DNA from: Mycobacterium sherrisii
Lineage (GTDB): Bacteria; Actinomycetota; Actinomycetes; Mycobacteriales; Mycobacteriaceae
Assembly (NCBI RefSeq): GCF_002102355.1
Contig: NZ_LQPT01000081.1
Location: 124,001 to 188,000 of the forward strand
Direction of reading: 5' to 3'
DNA length: 64,000 bases
In this document: positions 37,700-48,062 of the stretch, in pieces
Layout of the letters: the number at the start of each line of letters is the position of its first letter
Numbering within the stretch: position 1 is the stretch's first letter
Made by a program: the position numbers and the translations under genes
Notes under the pieces: generated by a model
Database searches by the model: none
Told to the model about the DNA's origin: nothing
The model's input: only the letters and a program-made list of their open reading frames with translations

Positions 37700-38731
37700 T
37701 CAGCCGCTTCCTGGCCCGAACGCGCCGGGCACCGCGCCGCGGTAGGTCGGTATTCCGGCGATCGATTCGGCCGCCAGCACGCCGGCCAGCGTGGCCCGCG
37801 CCAGGCAGTCGGCGGCGGCCGCGCCCACGTCCGCGACCAGCGGCGTCTCCGGGGACATCCCGGCGGGCGTGTCCGCCGGCGGTGGCACCTCGACGGCGCC
37901 GGTCGCCAGCGCGAAGATCGTGTCGCCGTCCAGCGGCGTGTGCGCAGGCCGGATGGCGCGCGCCAGGCCGTCGTGCGCGGCGATCGCCACGCGCCGGCAA
38001 GGCGCGGCGGTCAGCGCCGCATCGGTCGCCACCACTGCGATCGTGGTGTTGAGCGGTTCCGGGTCGCGCCGCAGCTGCCCGAGCGCGTCGATCTGGTCAC
38101 GCGGCGGCGACCTCAGCTCGAACTCCCTCACCAGCTCCGTCATCCACGGCAGACCGGTGGTCGGGTCGACGACGTCGCCGACGCAGTTCACCGCGACGAC
38201 GGCGCCGACGGTGACGCCCGAGGGCAGGGTGGTCGACGCCGTCCCGACGCCGCCCTTGAGCACGCCGGCGCGCGCCCCTACCCCCACTCCGACCGTGCCG
38301 ATCGCCACGTCGGCGCCGGCGGTCTCACATGCGGCGTAACCGAACTCCGCGGTCGGTCGGCAATCCCAGCCGCCGACCGGCAGGTCGAAGATCACCGCGC
38401 CCGGCACGATCGGCACCAGGCCGCCGCTCAGCGCCAGGCCGTGATCGTGTTCCTCCAGCCAGCGCATGACACCGTCGGCGGCGGCCAGTCCGTAGGCGCT
38501 GCCGCCGGCGAGCACCACCGCGTCGACGTATCGCACGGTGTTGGCCGGGTCGAGCAGGTCGGTCTCGCGGGTGCCGGGGGCGCCGCCGCGGCAATCCACC
38601 GCCCCGACGGTGCCCGGGGGCGTCAGCACGACGGTGACTCCGGTCGCCCACCCGGCGCCCAGCGTCACCTCGGGGTCCAGCCGCTGATAGTGGCCGACCC
38701 GGATGCCGCCGACGTCGGTGAGCGCGTTCAT
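37700..38731 (-). CDS. P1/DmpA-family N-terminal nucleophile aminopeptidase (Rv1333 orthologue)
   Basis: 343 residues, full length for the DmpA/P1 family. VGHYQRLDPEVTLGAGWATGVTVVL, TNxxRYVDAVVLAGGSAYGLAAADG, and GVLKGGVGTASTTLPSGVTVGA are family blocks; the Thr/Ser-rich GVGTAST region is where the self-cleavage nucleophile is expected. ATG 38731 overlaps the DUF2017 gene stop (ATGA). It lies upstream of mec in a run of overlapping genes, suggesting shared transcription. The natural substrate is unknown. Confidence 0.88.
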   Translation of the reverse strand: MNALTDVGGIRVGHYQRLDPEVTLGAGWATGVTVVLTPPGTVGAVDCRGGAPGTRETDLLDPANTVRYVDAVVLAGGSAYGLAAADGVMRWLEEHDHGLALSGGLVPIVPGAVIFDLPVGGWDCRPTAEFGYAACETAGADVAIGTVGVGVGARAGVLKGGVGTASTTLPSGVTVGAVVAVNCVGDVVDPTTGLPWMTELVREFELRSPPRDQIDALGQLRRDPEPLNTTIAVVATDAALTAAPCRRVAIAAHDGLARAIRPAHTPLDGDTIFALATGAVEVPPPADTPAGMSPETPLVADVGAAAADCLARATLAGVLAAESIAGIPTYRGAVPGAFGPGSG

Positions 38732-39315
38732 CCGGCCGGCTTGCCCATCAACGCCAGAACCAGGTACTCCTGCAGCACCGTCAGCCACTGGTACACGTCG
38801 AAGTGCGTGGCCATCGGGTGGTCGACGGGTAGCCGTTCCGGCCCGTCCGGACCGATGTCCAGCATGACGCCCAGCGCCAGCCGAATGTCGTTGACCGCCG
38901 ACACCCAGGCGTTCGCCTGGTCTTCGGTCAGCTCGAATCGGCCGCCGCCGCCCGGCACGGTGTCCAACAGTTCATGTGCCGCACCACGTTTGGCGTCGAT
39001 GATCTCCGGTTCGTGCAGGCTGCGCAGCGCGGCGTTGAGCCCCTCGGACGCTTCGGTCGTCGAGCCGGCAACATCGTCGGGCCGGTGGAAATCGGGCAGC
39101 AGCCGACGCAGTGTCGGGTCGGCGGGAGGCGCGGAGTTTCCGGTCTTCATGCCGGTGATCTCTTCGAGTTCATCTGCCGGCGCAGAGGATTCGCGCTCGT
39201 CGAGCAAACCGATCATCGCGGTGACCAGGTTGTTCAGCAGGTCCGCCTCATGCGGGGCCAGCGAGGAACGGAAACGTGGGCCGTCGGAAGTGTCGACCCG
39301 TTTCCATTTGCGCAC
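38728..39315 (-). CDS. DUF2017 family protein (Rv1332 orthologue)
   Basis: 195 residues, helical, with no membrane segments. The N-terminus RKWKRVDTSDGPRFRSSL and the block DPTLRRLLPDFHRPDD are shared with Rv1332. GTG 39315 is chosen because it begins exactly at the conserved (V/M)RKWKR. It follows clpS after 24 bases, so it may be linked to N-degron adaptor function, but that is only context. Confidence 0.86.
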   Translation of the reverse strand: MRKWKRVDTSDGPRFRSSLAPHEADLLNNLVTAMIGLLDERESSAPADELEEITGMKTGNSAPPADPTLRRLLPDFHRPDDVAGSTTEASEGLNAALRSLHEPEIIDAKRGAAHELLDTVPGGGGRFELTEDQANAWVSAVNDIRLALGVMLDIGPDGPERLPVDHPMATHFDVYQWLTVLQEYLVLALMGKPAG

Positions 39316-39339
39316 AAGACTTCCCGGTGTCCTCAAACC

Positions 39340-39645
39340 TCATCGATCTTGCTGCAACGTCGCCCAGAGACCGGCGGCATGCAACTTGGACACATCGGCT
39401 TCCATGGACTCCCGGCTTCCGGCCGACACCACCGCCTTGCCTTCGTTGTGCACCTGCAGCATCAACTTGGTGGCGTGCGGCTCGCTGTAGCCGAACAGTT
39501 TCTGGAAGACATACGTCACATAGGTCATCAAATTGACCGGGTCGTCCCAGACGACGGTGACCCAGGGACTGGCCGTGACCTCGACCGGAGAGGACTCACG
39601 TTGCCCGGTGGTCCCGGGTTTGGTAGGTGCTGACGCAACAGCCAT
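39340..39645 (-). CDS. clpS: ATP-dependent Clp protease adaptor ClpS
   Basis: 101 residues. ClpS delivers N-degron substrates to ClpC/Clp[21 protein letters not shown] contains the DD-P-x-N binding pocket, followed by [17 protein letters not shown]. It is the first gene of the clpS-DUF2017-peptidase-mec-cysO-cysM-rhomboid-murI run on the minus strand, divergent from pncB. Confidence 0.94.
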   Translation of the reverse strand: MAVASAPTKPGTTGQRESSPVEVTASPWVTVVWDDPVNLMTYVTYVFQKLFGYSEPHATKLMLQVHNEGKAVVSAGSRESMEADVSKLHAAGLWATLQQDR

Positions 39646-39700
39646 GACCTCCAGGATAGCGAGAGATCGATGGTGCGCCCCCAGACGTTACCGTTGCGGA

Positions 39701-41008
39701 ATGGACGAGCCGGCCTTCGCTGGGCTGTTGACCGACAAGTACGAGCTGACGATGCTGGCCGCGGCGCTGCGTGACGGCACCGCCGAGCGCCGGACCACGT
39801 TCGAGCTTTTCGCACGCCGGCTTCCCGAAGGCAGACGCTACGGCGTGGTGGCCGGAACCGGGCGTTTGCTGGAAGCGTTGCCGCAGTTCAGGTTCGACGA
39901 CGATGCGTGCCGGTTGCTGGCCCAATTTCTAGACCCCGGCACGGTTCGTTTCCTGCGCGACTTCCGGTTCCGCGGCGATATCGACGGCTACGCCGAGGGT
40001 GAGCTGTATTTCCCGGGTTCTCCGGTGCTGACGGTGCGCGGCAGCTTCGCCGAGTGCGTGGTGCTGGAAACGTTGGCGTTGTCGATTCTCAACCACGACT
40101 CGGCCATCGCGTCGGCGGCGGCACGCATGGTGAGCGCGGCCGACGGGCGACCGCTGATCGAGATGGGTTCGCGGCGGACTCATGAACGCGCCGCGGTCGC
40201 CGCGGCCCGCGCGGCCTATATCGCCGGTTTCGCCGCGTCCTCCAACCTCGAGGCGCAGCGGCGCTACGGGGTGCCCGCCGAGGGCACCGCCGCGCACGCC
40301 TTCACCATGCTGCACACCGATGCCGACGGACCCGACGAACTGGCCGCGTTCCGCGCGCAGGTCGACGCGCTCGGCGTGGGAACCACGCTGCTGGTGGACA
40401 CCTACGACGTGAGCACCGGCGTGGCCAACGCGGTCGCCGCCGGCGGGGCCACGCTGGGGGCAGTGCGGCTGGACTCCGGCGAGCTCGGCGTGCTGGCCCG
40501 TCAGGTGCGCGCACAACTGGACCAACTGGGCGCCACCGGCACCCGCATCGTGGTCTCCGGCGACCTCGACGAATTCTCCATCGCCGCGCTGCGTGCCGAA
40601 CCGGTGGACAGTTACGGCGCCGGCACCGCGGTGGTGACCGGGTCGGGTGCGCCCACCGCGGGCATGGTCTACAAGCTGGTGGAAGTGGACGGCGTCGGGG
40701 TGCAGAAACGCAGCAGCCACAAGGAATCCCAGGGCGGTCACAAGCAGGCGCTGCGGCTGTCCCGGCCCACCGGCACGATCACCGAAGAAATGGTGCATCC
40801 GGCCGGCCGACCGCCGTCGACCGGCGAACCGTCCCGGGTGCTGACCACCCCGCTGGTCCGCGGCGGCGAAGTCGTGACCGAGACGGGCCCGGCGGCGCTG
40901 ACCGCCGCCCGGGAGCTGGTGGCCGCCGGGTTGCGCAGCCTTCCCTGGGAAGGGCTGAAACTGGCGCACGGCGAACCCGCCATTCCGACCGTGCACATCC
41001 CGGCCTGA
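39701..41008 (+). CDS. pncB1: Nicotinate phosphoribosyltransferase
   Basis: 435 residues. NAD salvage enzyme joining nicotinate to PRPP. LLTDKYELTMLAAALRDG at the start, the phosphorylatable His in EMGSRRTHERAA, VDTYDVSTGVANAV, VRLDSGELGVLARQVR and VYKLVEVDGVGVQKRS are characteristic. ATG 39701 starts at the conserved MDEPAFAGLLTDKYEL. It corresponds to pncB1 (Rv1330c) by position between clpS and dinG. Confidence 0.93.
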   Translation: MDEPAFAGLLTDKYELTMLAAALRDGTAERRTTFELFARRLPEGRRYGVVAGTGRLLEALPQFRFDDDACRLLAQFLDPGTVRFLRDFRFRGDIDGYAEGELYFPGSPVLTVRGSFAECVVLETLALSILNHDSAIASAAARMVSAADGRPLIEMGSRRTHERAAVAAARAAYIAGFAASSNLEAQRRYGVPAEGTAAHAFTMLHTDADGPDELAAFRAQVDALGVGTTLLVDTYDVSTGVANAVAAGGATLGAVRLDSGELGVLARQVRAQLDQLGATGTRIVVSGDLDEFSIAALRAEPVDSYGAGTAVVTGSGAPTAGMVYKLVEVDGVGVQKRSSHKESQGGHKQALRLSRPTGTITEEMVHPAGRPPSTGEPSRVLTTPLVRGGEVVTETGPAALTAARELVAAGLRSLPWEGLKLAHGEPAIPTVHIPA

Positions 41009-41133
41009 TCGTTCGATTCGGCTAACTTGGAACTACCCGACACCCAGCCGAATCCGGGCCGAATCAAGGAGTCGACACGCCGGACGCGACCGAGGCGGAT
41101 CTGAAGTCCGTACCCGAGCTGCTGGCCATCGCC

Positions 41134-43104
41134 GTGGCCGCGCTCGGCGGCAGCGAGCGCAGCGGCCAACAAGAGATGGCCGCCGCGGTCACGCGCGCCT
41201 TCGAAACCGGTGAGCACCTTGCCGTCCAGGCCGGTACCGGAACCGGCAAGTCGCTGGCGTACCTGATTCCGGCGATCGTGCACGCGATCGGCGATGAGTC
41301 GCCGGTGGTGGTGTCGACGGCGACGATCGCCTTGCAGCGCCAGCTCGTCGACCGCGACCTGCCGCGGCTGGCCGATTCACTTGCCGATGCGCTGCCACGC
41401 CGACCGCGATTCGCGTTGCTCAAAGGAAGACGAAACTACCTGTGCCTGAACAAGGTTCATAACGGTGCCGGTGACGACCCGGGGCCTGACGACGATCGTC
41501 CCCAGGAGGAGCTGTTCAATCCCATGGCCGCCAGCGCCCTGGGGCGCGACGTGCAACGGCTCACCGCATGGGCCTCGGCCACTGATTCGGGCGACCGCGA
41601 TGATCTCAAACCCGGTGTGCCGGAACGGTCCTGGGCTCAGGTCAGCGTGTCCGCGCGGGAATGCCTGGGCGTGGCCCGCTGCCCGTTCGGCGCGGAATGT
41701 TTCTCCGAGCGAGCCCGCGCCCGGGCCGGCGTTGCCGATATCGTCGTGACCAATCACGCACTGCTGGCCATCGACGCCGTCGCCGAATCAACGGTGCTGC
41801 CCGAACATTCGCTCCTGGTGGTCGACGAGGCGCACGAGCTGGTGGACCGGGTGACCTCGGCGGCCACCGCCGAGTTGACGGCGGCAAACCTGGGTGTCGC
41901 CGCCCGACGGATCGCCCGTCTGGTCAATCCGGAGCTGGTCACGCGGCTGGAGGCGACGACCGCCAATTTCGCCGCGGCCATCCACGACGCCAACCCGGGG
42001 CGCATCGACCGGCTCGACGATGAAATCGCGACCTACCTGAGGGCGCTGCGCGACGTGGCGGCCGCGGCGCGGTCCGACATCGACACCACCAGCGACGCCA
42101 AGGCCGCGGCCGCGCGTGCGGAAGCCGTTGCCGCACTGAGCGAAATCACCGACACGGCGTCGCGGATGCTGACGTCGTTCGGGCCCGCCATCCCCGATCG
42201 CACCGACGTGGTCTGGCTGGAGCACGAGGACAACCGCGGTTCGCCGCGACCGGTGCTACGGGTGGCGCCGCTGACCGTGGCCGGGTTGTTGCGCTACCAC
42301 GTGTTCTCGCGGTCCACGACCGTGTTGACCTCGGCCACCCTGACCGTCGGCGGGTCGTTCGACGCGATGGCCACCGCGTGGGGCCTGACCGGGCCGGACG
42401 ACACCATCGAGTACCCATCCTGGCGCGGGCTCGACGTCGGGTCGCCGTTCCAGCACGCCAAAGCCGGAATCCTCTACGTCGCCGCGCATCTGCCACCGCC
42501 CGGCCGCGACGGCACCGGCTCTGCCGAACAGCTGACCGAGATCGCCGAACTGATTACCGCGGCCGGCGGGCGCACGCTGGGGCTGTTCTCGTCGATGCGT
42601 GCCGCGCGAGCCGCGGCCGAGGCCATGCGCGAGCGCTTGTCCACGCCGGTGCTGTGTCAGGGCGACGACAGCACCTCGGCGCTGGTGGAGCAGTTCAGCA
42701 ACGACCCGGAGACCTCGCTGTTCGGCACGCTGTCGCTGTGGCAGGGCGTCGACGTGCCGGGCCCGTCGCTGTCGCTGGTGCTGATCGACCGGATTCCGTT
42801 CCCGCGGCCCGACGACCCGCTGCTGGGTGCGCGGCAGCGCGCGGTCGCGGCGCGCGGCGGCAACGGTTTCATGGCCGTCGCGGCCAGCCACGCGGCGCTG
42901 TTGCTGGCCCAGGGTTCGGGGCGGCTGCTGCGCCGGGTGACCGACCGCGGCGTGGTGGCGGTGCTGGACTCGCGGATGGTCACCGCCGGGTACGGCGGTT
43001 ACCTGCGCGCGTCGCTGCCGCCGTTCTGGCAGACCACCGACGCCGCGCAGGTCCGGGGCGCGCTGCAGCGGCTGCGGACCGCACCCGACGGCGTGACGGC
43101 CTGA
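41134..43104 (+). CDS. dinG: DinG-family ATP-dependent helicase (start uncertain)
   Basis: XPD/DinG-type superfamily 2 DNA helicase, about 656 residues from GTG 41134. Walker A GTGTGKSLAYL, DEAH in VVDEAHELVDR, and four iron-sulfur cysteines (NYLCLN, ARECLG, ARCPFG, AECFS) are present; GQGVDVPG-type motifs appear as LWQGVDVPGPS and the last motif as QGSGRLLRR. GTG 41134 falls inside the conserved start (SVPELLAIAVAALGG), so translation should begin earlier. The frame is open back to 41026 but holds no ATG, GTG or TTG. CTG 41101 or ACG 41077 (5 bases after AAGGAG) are the options, or a base error hides the start. Confidence 0.9.
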   Translation: MAALGGSERSGQQEMAAAVTRAFETGEHLAVQAGTGTGKSLAYLIPAIVHAIGDESPVVVSTATIALQRQLVDRDLPRLADSLADALPRRPRFALLKGRRNYLCLNKVHNGAGDDPGPDDDRPQEELFNPMAASALGRDVQRLTAWASATDSGDRDDLKPGVPERSWAQVSVSARECLGVARCPFGAECFSERARARAGVADIVVTNHALLAIDAVAESTVLPEHSLLVVDEAHELVDRVTSAATAELTAANLGVAARRIARLVNPELVTRLEATTANFAAAIHDANPGRIDRLDDEIATYLRALRDVAAAARSDIDTTSDAKAAAARAEAVAALSEITDTASRMLTSFGPAIPDRTDVVWLEHEDNRGSPRPVLRVAPLTVAGLLRYHVFSRSTTVLTSATLTVGGSFDAMATAWGLTGPDDTIEYPSWRGLDVGSPFQHAKAGILYVAAHLPPPGRDGTGSAEQLTEIAELITAAGGRTLGLFSSMRAARAAAEAMRERLSTPVLCQGDDSTSALVEQFSNDPETSLFGTLSLWQGVDVPGPSLSLVLIDRIPFPRPDDPLLGARQRAVAARGGNGFMAVAASHAALLLAQGSGRLLRRVTDRGVVAVLDSRMVTAGYGGYLRASLPPFWQTTDAAQVRGALQRLRTAPDGVTA

Positions 43105-43105
43105 C

Positions 43106-45721
43106 CTATCGGGCCAGGGCGACCAGTCCAAGTTCGTTGGGGGCGGCCAGCATTGGGTGATTCGGTAGTACCCGCACGGTGTATCCGACCGCACCCGCGA
43201 CCGGCAGCGAGGTCGTCGTCGAAAACACCTGATTGCCGCCGTCGGCGGCGCCCGTGTACGACATCTGGACGGTGACCGGGTCGAGCAGTGCATCGCTGGC
43301 GTCGACCTTGCCGACCACCGCCTCCACGGTCACCTCGTCGGGCGCCAACCCGGCCAGTTGCACGGTGGCCGTGAGGGTCAGCTTCGAGCCGAGCACCGGT
43401 GTATCGGGCAGGCCGGTGGAGTCGACATCGGTGATCTGCACCTTGGGCCACGCCCGTTCGGCGCGCCGTCGGTAGTCGGCGAGTTCGCGCGCGGCGGAGA
43501 ACGGACCGTCGCCCGCGTCGGCGATGGTGTTGCGCAAGGATTGGGCCGCCGGCGCGTAGTACCGCTCGACGTAGTCGCGCACCATCCGGGAGGCCAGCAC
43601 CTTGGGCCCCAGCGTCTGCAGCGTGTGGCGCACCATTTCGATCCAGCGCGGCGGCACACCCTGCTCGTTGCGCTCATAGAACTTCGGCGCGACCGCCTGC
43701 TCGAGCAGGCCGTATAGTGCGCTGGACTCCAGCTCGTCGCGCCGGGCCTCGTCGCTGACGCCGTCGGCCGACGGTATCGCCCAACCGTTTTCGCCGTCGT
43801 ACCACTCGTCCCACCAGCCGTCGCGGATGGACAGGTTCAGCCCGCCGTTGAGCGCGCTCTTCATTCCCGACGTGCCACAGGCCTCCAGCGGGCGCAGCGG
43901 GTTGTTGAGCCAGACGTCGCAACCCCAATACAGCAGCCGGGCCATGGACATGTCGTAGTCGGGCAGGAATGCGATGCGGTGGCGCACCTCGGGCCGGTCC
44001 GCGAACCGCACCACCTGCTGGATCAGCGCTTTGCCGCCGTCGTCGGCGGGGTGCGACTTTCCGGCCACGATCAGCTGGATGGGCCGCTGTTCATCCAGCA
44101 GCAGCTGTTCCAGGCGGGCGGGGTCGCTGAGCATCAGGGTCAGTCGTTTGTAGGTCGGCACCCGGCGTGCGAACCCGATCGTCAGCACGTTCGGATCGAA
44201 AGCCGTTGCAATCCAACCTAATTCGGCTTCAGATGCGCCACGTTCGAGCCACGAGCGACGCAGCCGGCGACGAACGTCGTTGACCAGCAGTGCGCGCAGT
44301 TGCGATCGGATCGACCACAGATGTCCGGCGTCGACCTCGCGCAGGCGCAGCCACACACCTGGATCGCTGAACGCCGCGTCGTCCGGCCCGACCAGCTCCC
44401 GCCCCAGCTGCAGCCACTGCGGCGCCGCCCAGGTCCGCGCGTGCACGCCGTTGGTGATCGAACCGATGGGTACCTCGCCGCGATCGAATCCCGGCCACAA
44501 CTCGTTGAACATGGCTCGACTCACCCGGCCGTGCAGCAGCGACACACCGTTTGCCCGTTGCGCCAGCCGCAGCCCCATGTGCGCCATGTTGAACTTGGCC
44601 GGATCGTCCTCGGCGCCGAGTGCGAGCACCCGTTCGATCGGCACGCCCGGCAGCAACTGCGGCATCCGCTCTGTGCGGCCCTCGCCCAGGTGGTCGTCGA
44701 AGTACAACCGCACCATGTCGACCGGGAAGCGGTCGATGCCCGCCGGCACCGGGGTGTGCGTGGTGAACACCGTGCTGGACCGCACCACGGTCAGCGCGGT
44801 CTCGAAATCCAGGCCCGCGTCGGTGATCAGCTCGCGGATGCGTTCCAGGCCGAGGAACCCGGCGTGCCCCTCGTTCATGTGGAACACCTCGGGGTCGGGC
44901 AGGCCTTCGATGGCGGTGAACGCGCGAATCGCCCGCACCCCGCCGATGCCGGCCAAGATCTCCTGCCGCATCCGATGCTCCTGGTCACCGCCGTACAACC
45001 GGTCGGTGACGCCGCGCAGGTCGTGTTCGTTCTCGGGGACGTCGGAATCCAGCAACAGCAACGGGACCCGCCCCACCTGGGCCACCCAGATCCGCGCGGA
45101 CAGGCGCGCCGAGTCGGGCAGCGTCAGTTCCACCAATGCGGGCGCCCCGGCGGCGTCGGTGAGCAGCCGCAGCGGTAGCCCCTGCGGGTCCAGCGCGGGA
45201 TAGGTCTCGTTTTGCCAGCCTTCCGCGGTGAGCGATTGCCGGAAGTAGCCGGACCGGTAGTAAAGACCGACTGCGATCAGCGGCACGCCCAGATCGGACG
45301 CCGACTTGAGGTGGTCACCGGCGAGGATGCCCAGGCCGCCCGAGTAGTTGGGCAGCACCTCGGCGACGCCGAACTCCATCGAGAAGTAGGCGATCCCGGT
45401 CGGCATTGCGGCGCCGGCCTCCCGTTGTTGCTGATACCAGCGCGGCCGGCTCAGATAGTCGTTCAGATCGGTCGACAATTCGTCGAGCCGGCGCAGAAAG
45501 TCGTCGTCGATTGCCAGCTCGTCGAGCCGAGCGGGGTTGACCGCCCCCAGCAAGGCCACCGGATCGTTGCCGCAACTCGCCCACAAGTCGGGATCGATGC
45601 TGGCGAATAGATCCTGCGTCGGTTTGTCCCAGGACCATCGCAAGTTGATGGACAACTGTTCGAGTGCGGCGAGCCGCTCGGGCAGGTGGGCACGGACGGT
45701 AAAGCGACGGAGGGCTTTCAC
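43106..45721 (-). CDS. glgP: Maltodextrin/glycogen phosphorylase (GlgP, Rv1328 type)
   Basis: 871 residues, GTG start at 45721. PLP-dependent phosphorylase acting on alpha-1,4-glucan ends. The PLP lysine lies in ACGTSGMKSALNGGLN; VAYFSMEFG-like IAYFSMEFGVAEVLPNYSGG, HMNEGHAGFLGLERIRE and TNGVHARTWAAPQW are other fingerprints. The N-terminal extension with DUF3417 is typical of the actinobacterial alpha-glucan phosphorylase type. Divergent from glgE, it completes a local glucan-handling cluster with glgE and glgB. Confidence 0.94.
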   Translation of the reverse strand: MKALRRFTVRAHLPERLAALEQLSINLRWSWDKPTQDLFASIDPDLWASCGNDPVALLGAVNPARLDELAIDDDFLRRLDELSTDLNDYLSRPRWYQQQREAGAAMPTGIAYFSMEFGVAEVLPNYSGGLGILAGDHLKSASDLGVPLIAVGLYYRSGYFRQSLTAEGWQNETYPALDPQGLPLRLLTDAAGAPALVELTLPDSARLSARIWVAQVGRVPLLLLDSDVPENEHDLRGVTDRLYGGDQEHRMRQEILAGIGGVRAIRAFTAIEGLPDPEVFHMNEGHAGFLGLERIRELITDAGLDFETALTVVRSSTVFTTHTPVPAGIDRFPVDMVRLYFDDHLGEGRTERMPQLLPGVPIERVLALGAEDDPAKFNMAHMGLRLAQRANGVSLLHGRVSRAMFNELWPGFDRGEVPIGSITNGVHARTWAAPQWLQLGRELVGPDDAAFSDPGVWLRLREVDAGHLWSIRSQLRALLVNDVRRRLRRSWLERGASEAELGWIATAFDPNVLTIGFARRVPTYKRLTLMLSDPARLEQLLLDEQRPIQLIVAGKSHPADDGGKALIQQVVRFADRPEVRHRIAFLPDYDMSMARLLYWGCDVWLNNPLRPLEACGTSGMKSALNGGLNLSIRDGWWDEWYDGENGWAIPSADGVSDEARRDELESSALYGLLEQAVAPKFYERNEQGVPPRWIEMVRHTLQTLGPKVLASRMVRDYVERYYAPAAQSLRNTIADAGDGPFSAARELADYRRRAERAWPKVQITDVDSTGLPDTPVLGSKLTLTATVQLAGLAPDEVTVEAVVGKVDASDALLDPVTVQMSYTGAADGGNQVFSTTTSLPVAGAVGYTVRVLPNHPMLAAPNELGLVALAR

Positions 45722-45942
45722 GCATGACTACCTTACTGCGGATCGCCGGGCTCGCATCCGACGTCGGCGTTCGCCGTCGGTTGAGTGTGACCAGACACTA
45801 GGGTGGGTACGGGTAAGTATCGGGGCCGCAAAGACGCTTCCCCGTACAGTAATTTCTCCCCGAGACGAAGTTTCTCCAGACGAAAGGCACGCCGCGTGCA
45901 GCACAATCCGCGGTTTGCCCGCACCCAATCGGACGGAACGGA

Positions 45943-48039
45943 GTGGTGGTGCCCGGTCGTGTCGAGATCGATGACGTCCAGCCCGTAGTCTCCTGCGGGG
46001 CGTACCCCGCCAAGGCGGTGGTGGGCGAGACGGTGCCGGTGCGAGCCGCGGTGTGGCGCGAAGGGCACGACGCCGTCGCGGCCACCCTGGTGGTTCGCTA
46101 CCTGGGTCGGCGCTACCCGCAGGTCACCGAGACCCGGCGCATCACCGCGGTGCAGGCGCCGGAGAAGCTGGCGTCCCCGCCCGAACCGCAGTCCACCGAG
46201 CGGGTCAAACCGCTGCAGCTGCCGATGACGATGGGCCTGGAGCCCTACGTCTTTCACGGTCAGTTCACGCCCGACCGGGTCGGGCTGTGGAGCTTTCGGG
46301 TGGACGGCTGGGGCGACCCGATTCACACCTGGCGACACGGCGTGGTCGCCAAACTGGACGCCGGTCAGGGCGAAAAGGAATTGAGCAACGACCTGTTGGT
46401 GGGCGCCGATTTGTTCGAGCGCGCCGCGACCGGCGTGCCGCGGGCTCACCGCGAGCCGCTGTTGGCCGCCGCCGCCGCGTTGCGGACGCCCGGCGATCCG
46501 GTGACGCGCACCGCGCTGGCCCTGGCACCGGACGTCGAGGAGTTGCTGGGCGCCTACCCGTTACGCGACATCGTCACCCGCGGCGAACAGCACGGCATCT
46601 GGGTCGACCGGCCGTTGGCCCGCTTCGGTGGGTGGTACGAAATGTTTCCGCGGTCGACCGGCGGCTGGGATGCCGACGGCAAGCCGGTGCATGGCACCTT
46701 CGCGACGGCGGCGGCGCAGCTTCCGCGCATCGCCGACATGGGATTCGACGTGGTGTACCTCCCTCCGATTCACCCGATCGGCAAGGTGCACCGCAAGGGA
46801 CGCAACAATTCTCCGACCGCCGCGCCGGGCGACGTGGGTTCACCCTGGGCCATCGGCAGTGACGAGGGCGGCCACGACGCCGTCCACCCGGACCTCGGCA
46901 CCATCGACGACTTCGACAACTTCGTCGCCGCCGCGCGTGAGTTGGGCCTGGAGGTCGCCCTGGATCTGGCGTTGCAGTGCGCCCCCGATCACCCGTGGGC
47001 ACGCGACCATCGGGAGTGGTTCACCGAGTTGCCGGACGGCACCATCGCCTACGCGGAGAACCCGCCGAAAAAGTATCAGGACATCTATCCGCTCAACTTC
47101 GACAACGATCCGGCGGGCCTCTACGACGAGGTGCTGCGGGTGGTCCGGCACTGGATGGACCACGGCGTCAAGTTCTTTCGGGTGGACAACCCGCACACCA
47201 AACCACCCGACTTCTGGGCGTGGCTGATCGGGCAGGTGAAGAACATCGACCCGGACGTGCTGTTTTTGTCCGAGGCGTTCACCCCGCCGGCCCGCCAGTA
47301 CGGTCTGGCCAAGCTCGGTTTCACCCAGTCCTACAGCTACTTCACCTGGCGCACCGCCAAATGGGAGCTCACCGAGTTCGGCAACGACATCGCGGCGCTC
47401 GCCGACTTCCGGCGGCCGAACCTGTTCGTGAACACCCCGGACATCTTGCACGCGATCCTGCAGCACAACGGCCCCGGCATGTTCGCCATCCGTGCGGTGC
47501 TCGCCGCGACCATGGGCCCGGCCTGGGGTGTCTACTCGGGTTACGAGCTGTTCGAGCACCGAGCGGTACGGGAGGGCAGCGAGGAATATCTTGACTCGGA
47601 GAAGTACGAACTGCGTCCGCGCGACTTCGCGGGTGCGCTCGCCGAGGGCAGATCTCTCGAACCGTTCATCAAGCAACTCAACCAGATTCGCCGGGTGCAT
47701 CCCGCACTGCAACAGTTGCGCACCATCCACTTCCACGACATCGACAGCGACGCGCTGCTGGCCTACAGCAAGTTCGACCCGGCCACCGGGGACTGCGTAC
47801 TGGTGGTGGTGACGCTCAACGCGTTCGGACCCGAGGAAGCCACGCTGTGGTTAGACGTGGCGGCATTGGGTATGGAGCCCTATGAGCGGTTTTGGGTGCG
47901 CGATGAGATTACCGGCCAGGAATTTCAGTGGGGGCAGTCAAATTACATTCGCCTGGACCCCGGACAGGCGGTCGCCCACATCATCAACATGCCCCTCATC
48001 CCGCAGGAATCGCGAAACACGTTGCTGCGCAGGAGGTAA
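45943..48039 (+). CDS. glgE: Maltosyltransferase GlgE (N-terminal start disturbed)
   Basis: About 698 residues from GTG 45943. GH13_3 enzyme extending alpha-glucan from maltose-1-phosphate. The nucleophile Asp is in [12 protein letters not shown] and the acid/base Glu in [31 protein letters not shown] is the phosphate-site loop. Family proteins start upstream with a [14 protein letters not shown] junction. Here GTG 45896 with a good ribosome site (GAAAGG) reads into GTEWW and then runs out of frame. Adding one G to the GG after the second TGG (near 45948) joins it to VPGRVEIDD. The true protein is probably 714 residues. It is followed 23 bases later by glgB. Confidence 0.92.
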   Translation: MVVPGRVEIDDVQPVVSCGAYPAKAVVGETVPVRAAVWREGHDAVAATLVVRYLGRRYPQVTETRRITAVQAPEKLASPPEPQSTERVKPLQLPMTMGLEPYVFHGQFTPDRVGLWSFRVDGWGDPIHTWRHGVVAKLDAGQGEKELSNDLLVGADLFERAATGVPRAHREPLLAAAAALRTPGDPVTRTALALAPDVEELLGAYPLRDIVTRGEQHGIWVDRPLARFGGWYEMFPRSTGGWDADGKPVHGTFATAAAQLPRIADMGFDVVYLPPIHPIGKVHRKGRNNSPTAAPGDVGSPWAIGSDEGGHDAVHPDLGTIDDFDNFVAAARELGLEVALDLALQCAPDHPWARDHREWFTELPDGTIAYAENPPKKYQDIYPLNFDNDPAGLYDEVLRVVRHWMDHGVKFFRVDNPHTKPPDFWAWLIGQVKNIDPDVLFLSEAFTPPARQYGLAKLGFTQSYSYFTWRTAKWELTEFGNDIAALADFRRPNLFVNTPDILHAILQHNGPGMFAIRAVLAATMGPAWGVYSGYELFEHRAVREGSEEYLDSEKYELRPRDFAGALAEGRSLEPFIKQLNQIRRVHPALQQLRTIHFHDIDSDALLAYSKFDPATGDCVLVVVTLNAFGPEEATLWLDVAALGMEPYERFWVRDEITGQEFQWGQSNYIRLDPGQAVAHIINMPLIPQESRNTLLRRR

Positions 48040-48062
48040 GAGGGTCCGAGAGGGGAAACAAG

